Positions 3,237 to 5,777 of a stretch of 5,777 nt of DNA are shown here, in pieces; position 1 is the stretch's first letter, and the number at the start of each line of letters is the position of its first letter. The DNA comes from an uncultured Thermoanaerobacterales bacterium (GTDB taxonomy: Bacteria; Bacillota; Clostridia; Christensenellales; UBA1242), in NCBI GenBank assembly GCA_949840475.1, contig CATKXA010000069.1, positions 1 to 5,777 on the forward strand, written 5' to 3'. The translations under genes and the position numbers were made by a program. The notes under the pieces were generated by a model, which saw nothing but the letters and a program-made list of their open reading frames with translations, did not search any database and was not told the origin of the DNA.

Positions 3237-5777
3237 ATGTTAAAGACTTTAAGTGATATTAATATAATAAATTTACTTAAAAAACGTAGTTTAACAATAG
3301 ATGGTGTTAAAACTACTGATTTTTTAGCACTAAAAACTGATAAAGAAGTTGAAAAAATTAATGTTAGTGAACGCCCAAAGTCAAATTCCGACTTTGCGCT
3401 TTTGAACATTGCTTGGCAGTCAGAGTATGATGTCGCTTCTGATGGTAAACGAGCAGGTACCTATTGGCTGGCGTCCCCTGCTTGTAGTTCTGACACATAC
3501 TGTGTAAACTCAGATGGGTTGCTCCACGGATACTATGTCTACGGTAAAGATTACGGCGTTGTGTCCGCTTTGTCTCTTGATCTAACATCTTTAATCTCCG
3601 AGCGAAGCTCGTTCGCCCCAAATTTTGGCATTTACGAAAGATCTAATGAAATAGGCGAAGCAAAGCATTATATAGACATAGGTTTATATCCGGGTGCTGC
3701 GGTAGATGTAGCTTCGCAGGAACTTTTAGAAACATTATTTGTACATAACGTAATTCAAGCTACAGGAAGGCTATATCCTGTGAATGGTCAGAGTGATTAC
3801 AATGCGGACTTTTTGACTGAGCAAGTGCCAGAATTTATATATAATGGGCAAAGATATGTTAGGAAAATTACGTTTAGAAACAATACACCCAAATTTAGTA
3901 GTGGCGAAACCGTACCCAAAACTGGCTTGCCATGCTGGGTAAAGGTTGAACCTATAACTTGTGAGGTTTTAAACTTTAATAAGTTATCTAGACAAATTAA
4001 TAGCGAAGCAAGCGTTTTAAATAGAGAGACTGTGTTAGATTTAGAATTTGATCAAGCAGTACTATCAAACTTGCCATTTTATCCTAATTATAACCACACA
4101 AATTGTAACAAGTACCAGAACTCGCTAATTAGAGCGTTTATGAATAGTGCAAAAAGTTCAGAACTTGATGGCGATCCGGCACTCAAATCGGAGTATACGT
4201 GGGATTTTACTGGCTCTGGATTTATTGATATAGCGTTTAATCCAAACCGTGAGCCAACGAGGGTTTATGAAGTAAACCATCGCGAAAAGGAAATTTGTGC
4301 AAATGCTTTTAATGGCTCAAGAGGCCTTGAAAAAATTATTGTTCATGATGATATTAAATCTATTAAAGAGGCTGCATTTGCAAACTTATTATTCACTCAG
4401 ATTGAGTTTAAGCTTTCTGATAAAAGAATAAATATTGATGAACATGCTTTTGATAATTCAAATACTTTTAAATACATTTATTTATCTAAAGACTTAAAAA
4501 CAATGACTTTCTCTCCATATGAAGATGTGGAGTTAGAAAAAAGTTGCTTAAAAGAGATATTCAATTTAGAAAATGTTAATAGATTTTGCAAAGCGAACTA
4601 CAGAGTGAACTATGTAAATTTAAAAACATGGAAAGCTGAAAAAAAGATTAAGTTTATTCCACCAGAGTTCACTATAGATTTATTCCCTTCAAGCGAGATG
4701 TACAAGTATTTTGTTAATAACAACAATCAGCGTTGGGGCAAGCTTGTAAAAACTCTTAGATTTGATACTCTAGAAGATACTGAGAAAAACAACAGCTTAG
4801 TAGACCTAATGAAGATTTACTATGCTCTTGGTGGCTTTTCAGAAAACCAAGGCGAAAGTGAAACAGCTTACGACTATGTTTTAAAATATGTTGCCACAAC
4901 AAGAAAGGCTGAGGCAACATCTAGCCAAATTGGGGCGGAAATTCATGCAAGGTTTTCTAAGCTAAACATTAAGGGTCCATATAATCCAGTATTTGCTAAG
5001 TTCTTCATGAAATATTATCACGATAACCCAGATTTTATGAACTTTAGGCTAACAGATAAAGATGGCGATTTGATGGAAAGTCAAGATTATTTGTGCTTGG
5101 CTCACAACTGTTTTGAAACTCTTTTAAAAAATTATCCAAACAGGGTGGTCAATGGGAATGAGGAAAGGTCATTATTGACACCAAGATTCGTTGCTGTGCA
5201 TTCATCCATTGTTGAATATGATGATGTTGACGATGGAAACGAAAAACTGGCGGAAATTGTTGGTTTATATGGCTACGACCAAGAGCAGTTTGAGCACATT
5301 CAAGAAGTTTACAACGAGGCAAAGAATATTAAAGACAAGTATGTTATTTGTGCAGATAAGGCTCTTGGCACAAGAGGAATCACTTTTAGAGTGCTTGAAA
5401 AGGAAGATCCTCTTGGATTTGTGCTTGGCGATATTTCTAACTGCTGTCAGCATATTGGCGGAGTTGGGGCAGGGTGCGTTGATGATGGGTACAAAAACCC
5501 TAATGCTGGCTTTTTAGTGTTTGAGCAATCTATTTTAGATGAGAACGGCAAGCCTACCGATGAAACTAGAATTTTAGGGCAGGCATATATTTGGTATGAT
5601 CCACAAACTAAAACTGTCTGTTACGACAACATCGAAATACCAACAAAGGTGTTGAATGAGCTTAGAAAAGGCGATAGGCATGGCTATGAGCTTTCTTCTA
5701 AAAACTTACTAGACGTTGTTGTTGAGTCTGCTGATGCAATTATGACTGCTATGAATAAGAGAGGCGTAGAGGTGCAG
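3237..5777 (+). CDS. DGR target (variable) protein: DUF6273/C-type-lectin-like, BspA-type LRR and C-terminal domain; truncated by window edge
   Basis: The frame is open for 847 codons to the right edge with no stop. The ATG has an AGAGGTG ribosome binding site at good distance. Residues about 50-115 form a C-type-lectin-like/DUF6273-type unit: PKSNSDFALL, then YWLASP (76-81), VNSDG (90-94) and GVVSAL (107-112), with the diversified residues between. A second DUF6273-like segment follows: YIDIGLYP (145-152), WVKVEPITCEVLNF (234-247) and KYQNSLIRAFMNS (292-304). Residues about 350-430 are LRR_5 (BspA-type) repeats: A-F pairs at about 358, 381 and 405 give the 23-24 residue period. Residues about 440-710 are mostly helical and unrecognised. 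Residues about 715-810 carry LGDISNCCQ (730-738), GFLVF (758-762), GQAYIWYD (781-788) and YDNIE (796-800), perhaps an acetyltransferase-like fold, but this is weak. No signal peptide or membrane helix is seen, so a cytoplasmic ligand-binding role is likely. The VR is near the N-terminus, whereas most DGR targets carry it at the C-terminal end. Confidence 0.88.
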   Translation, partial: MLKTLSDINIINLLKKRSLTIDGVKTTDFLALKTDKEVEKINVSERPKSNSDFALLNIAWQSEYDVASDGKRAGTYWLASPACSSDTYCVNSDGLLHGYYVYGKDYGVVSALSLDLTSLISERSSFAPNFGIYERSNEIGEAKHYIDIGLYPGAAVDVASQELLETLFVHNVIQATGRLYPVNGQSDYNADFLTEQVPEFIYNGQRYVRKITFRNNTPKFSSGETVPKTGLPCWVKVEPITCEVLNFNKLSRQINSEASVLNRETVLDLEFDQAVLSNLPFYPNYNHTNCNKYQNSLIRAFMNSAKSSELDGDPALKSEYTWDFTGSGFIDIAFNPNREPTRVYEVNHREKEICANAFNGSRGLEKIIVHDDIKSIKEAAFANLLFTQIEFKLSDKRINIDEHAFDNSNTFKYIYLSKDLKTMTFSPYEDVELEKSCLKEIFNLENVNRFCKANYRVNYVNLKTWKAEKKIKFIPPEFTIDLFPSSEMYKYFVNNNNQRWGKLVKTLRFDTLEDTEKNNSLVDLMKIYYALGGFSENQGESETAYDYVLKYVATTRKAEATSSQIGAEIHARFSKLNIKGPYNPVFAKFFMKYYHDNPDFMNFRLTDKDGDLMESQDYLCLAHNCFETLLKNYPNRVVNGNEERSLLTPRFVAVHSSIVEYDDVDDGNEKLAEIVGLYGYDQEQFEHIQEVYNEAKNIKDKYVICADKALGTRGITFRVLEKEDPLGFVLGDISNCCQHIGGVGAGCVDDGYKNPNAGFLVFEQSILDENGKPTDETRILGQAYIWYDPQTKTVCYDNIEIPTKVLNELRKGDRHGYELSSKNLLDVVVESADAIMTAMNKRGVEVQ
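3469..3577 (+). repeat. DGR variable repeat (VR)
   Basis: The VR codes for residues 78-114 of the target protein. Codons for residues 84-87, 97-99 and 101-106 carry most of the changes from the TR. Examples are AAT to TCT (N to S, 85), AAA to GAC (K to D, 86), AAC to CAC (N to H, 97), AAA to GGA (K to G, 98), AAC to TAC (N to Y, 102 and 106), AAT to GGT (N to G, 103) and AAT to GAT (N to D, 105). The framework residues LASP, VNSDG and GVV are conserved. The 3' block ACGGCGTTGTGTCCG (3553-3567) is identical to the TR and is the likely initiation-of-mutagenic-homing core. Confidence 0.85.
3599..3611 (+). promoter_or_regulatory. GC-rich hairpin just 3' of VR, candidate DGR homing structure
   Basis: CGAGC and GCTCG pair perfectly around a GAA loop, 21 bases after the end of VR and inside the coding sequence. 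There is no copy after the TR. In the Bordetella phage DGR a hairpin/cruciform just downstream of the VR initiation site is needed for efficient retrohoming. The position and one-sided placement fit, but the stem is only 5 bp, so chance is possible. Confidence 0.4.

Noticed and set aside
3206..3409. Minus-strand ORF of 67 codons across the target promoter and start
   Set aside because: Overlaps the promoter and start of the target gene on the opposite strand and resembles no family.
3364..3621. Minus-strand ORF of 85 codons across the variable repeat
   Set aside because: Antisense to the 847-codon target frame, low-complexity composition, no ribosome binding site.
5191..5517. Plus-strand ORF of 108 codons inside the target gene, and the opposing 62-codon ORF at 5265-5453
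   Set aside because: Both lie wholly inside the uninterrupted target reading frame; no separate start signals.

Overview
The window is AT-rich, uses the ordinary bacterial stop codons (TAA, TAG; no in-frame TGA in 847 codons of the longest gene), and shows Gram-positive-style AAGGAG-like ribosome binding sites. This suggests a low-GC Firmicutes/Bacilli/Clostridia-type bacterium, possibly an uncultured gut lineage. That assignment is inference; there is no phylogenetic marker here.

Left part (1-2064), ordinary chromosome: a short unassignable gene remnant at the edge; a class I SAM-dependent methyltransferase (204-902, +); a strong bidirectional terminator (940-972); and a convergent MscS-family mechanosensitive channel (1018-2064, -) with its own promoter and ribosome binding site.

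Right part (2200-5777), a diversity-generating retroelement (DGR) locus. It contains, in order on the + strand: (i) a four-helix-bundle accessory variability determinant (Avd), whose frame is broken by -1 at a run of six A (A AAA AAC) 30 residues before its real C-terminus; (ii) a noncoding template repeat (TR, 2870-2978); (iii) about 205 bp with no gene but a hairpin; (iv) a promoter and ribosome binding site; (v) a very large target gene (3237 to beyond the right edge, at least 847 codons) carrying the variable repeat (VR, 3469-3577) near its N-terminus. TR and VR align without gaps over 109 bp with 22 differences. Fourteen of these are A in the TR and another base in the VR, and none is an A gained in the VR. 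The changes concentrate in AAY/AAA codons of a 'YWLASP ... VNSDG ... GVVSAL' C-type-lectin-like (DUF6273-type) fold. This is the signature of adenine-specific mutagenic retrohoming.

No reverse transcriptase is encoded in the window, although many DGRs place it just downstream of the TR. It must lie beyond the right edge, act in trans, or be lost. The target protein is itself unusual: no signal peptide, VR near the N-terminus, then a second DUF6273-like segment, a BspA-type leucine-rich repeat stretch, a helical region and a Cys-Cys-Gln motif domain. The working model is that Avd and an unseen RT copy the TR RNA with errors at A and write it into the VR of this probably cytoplasmic recognition protein. 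The frameshifted Avd, the eight non-A TR/VR differences and the missing RT leave open whether the system is active.
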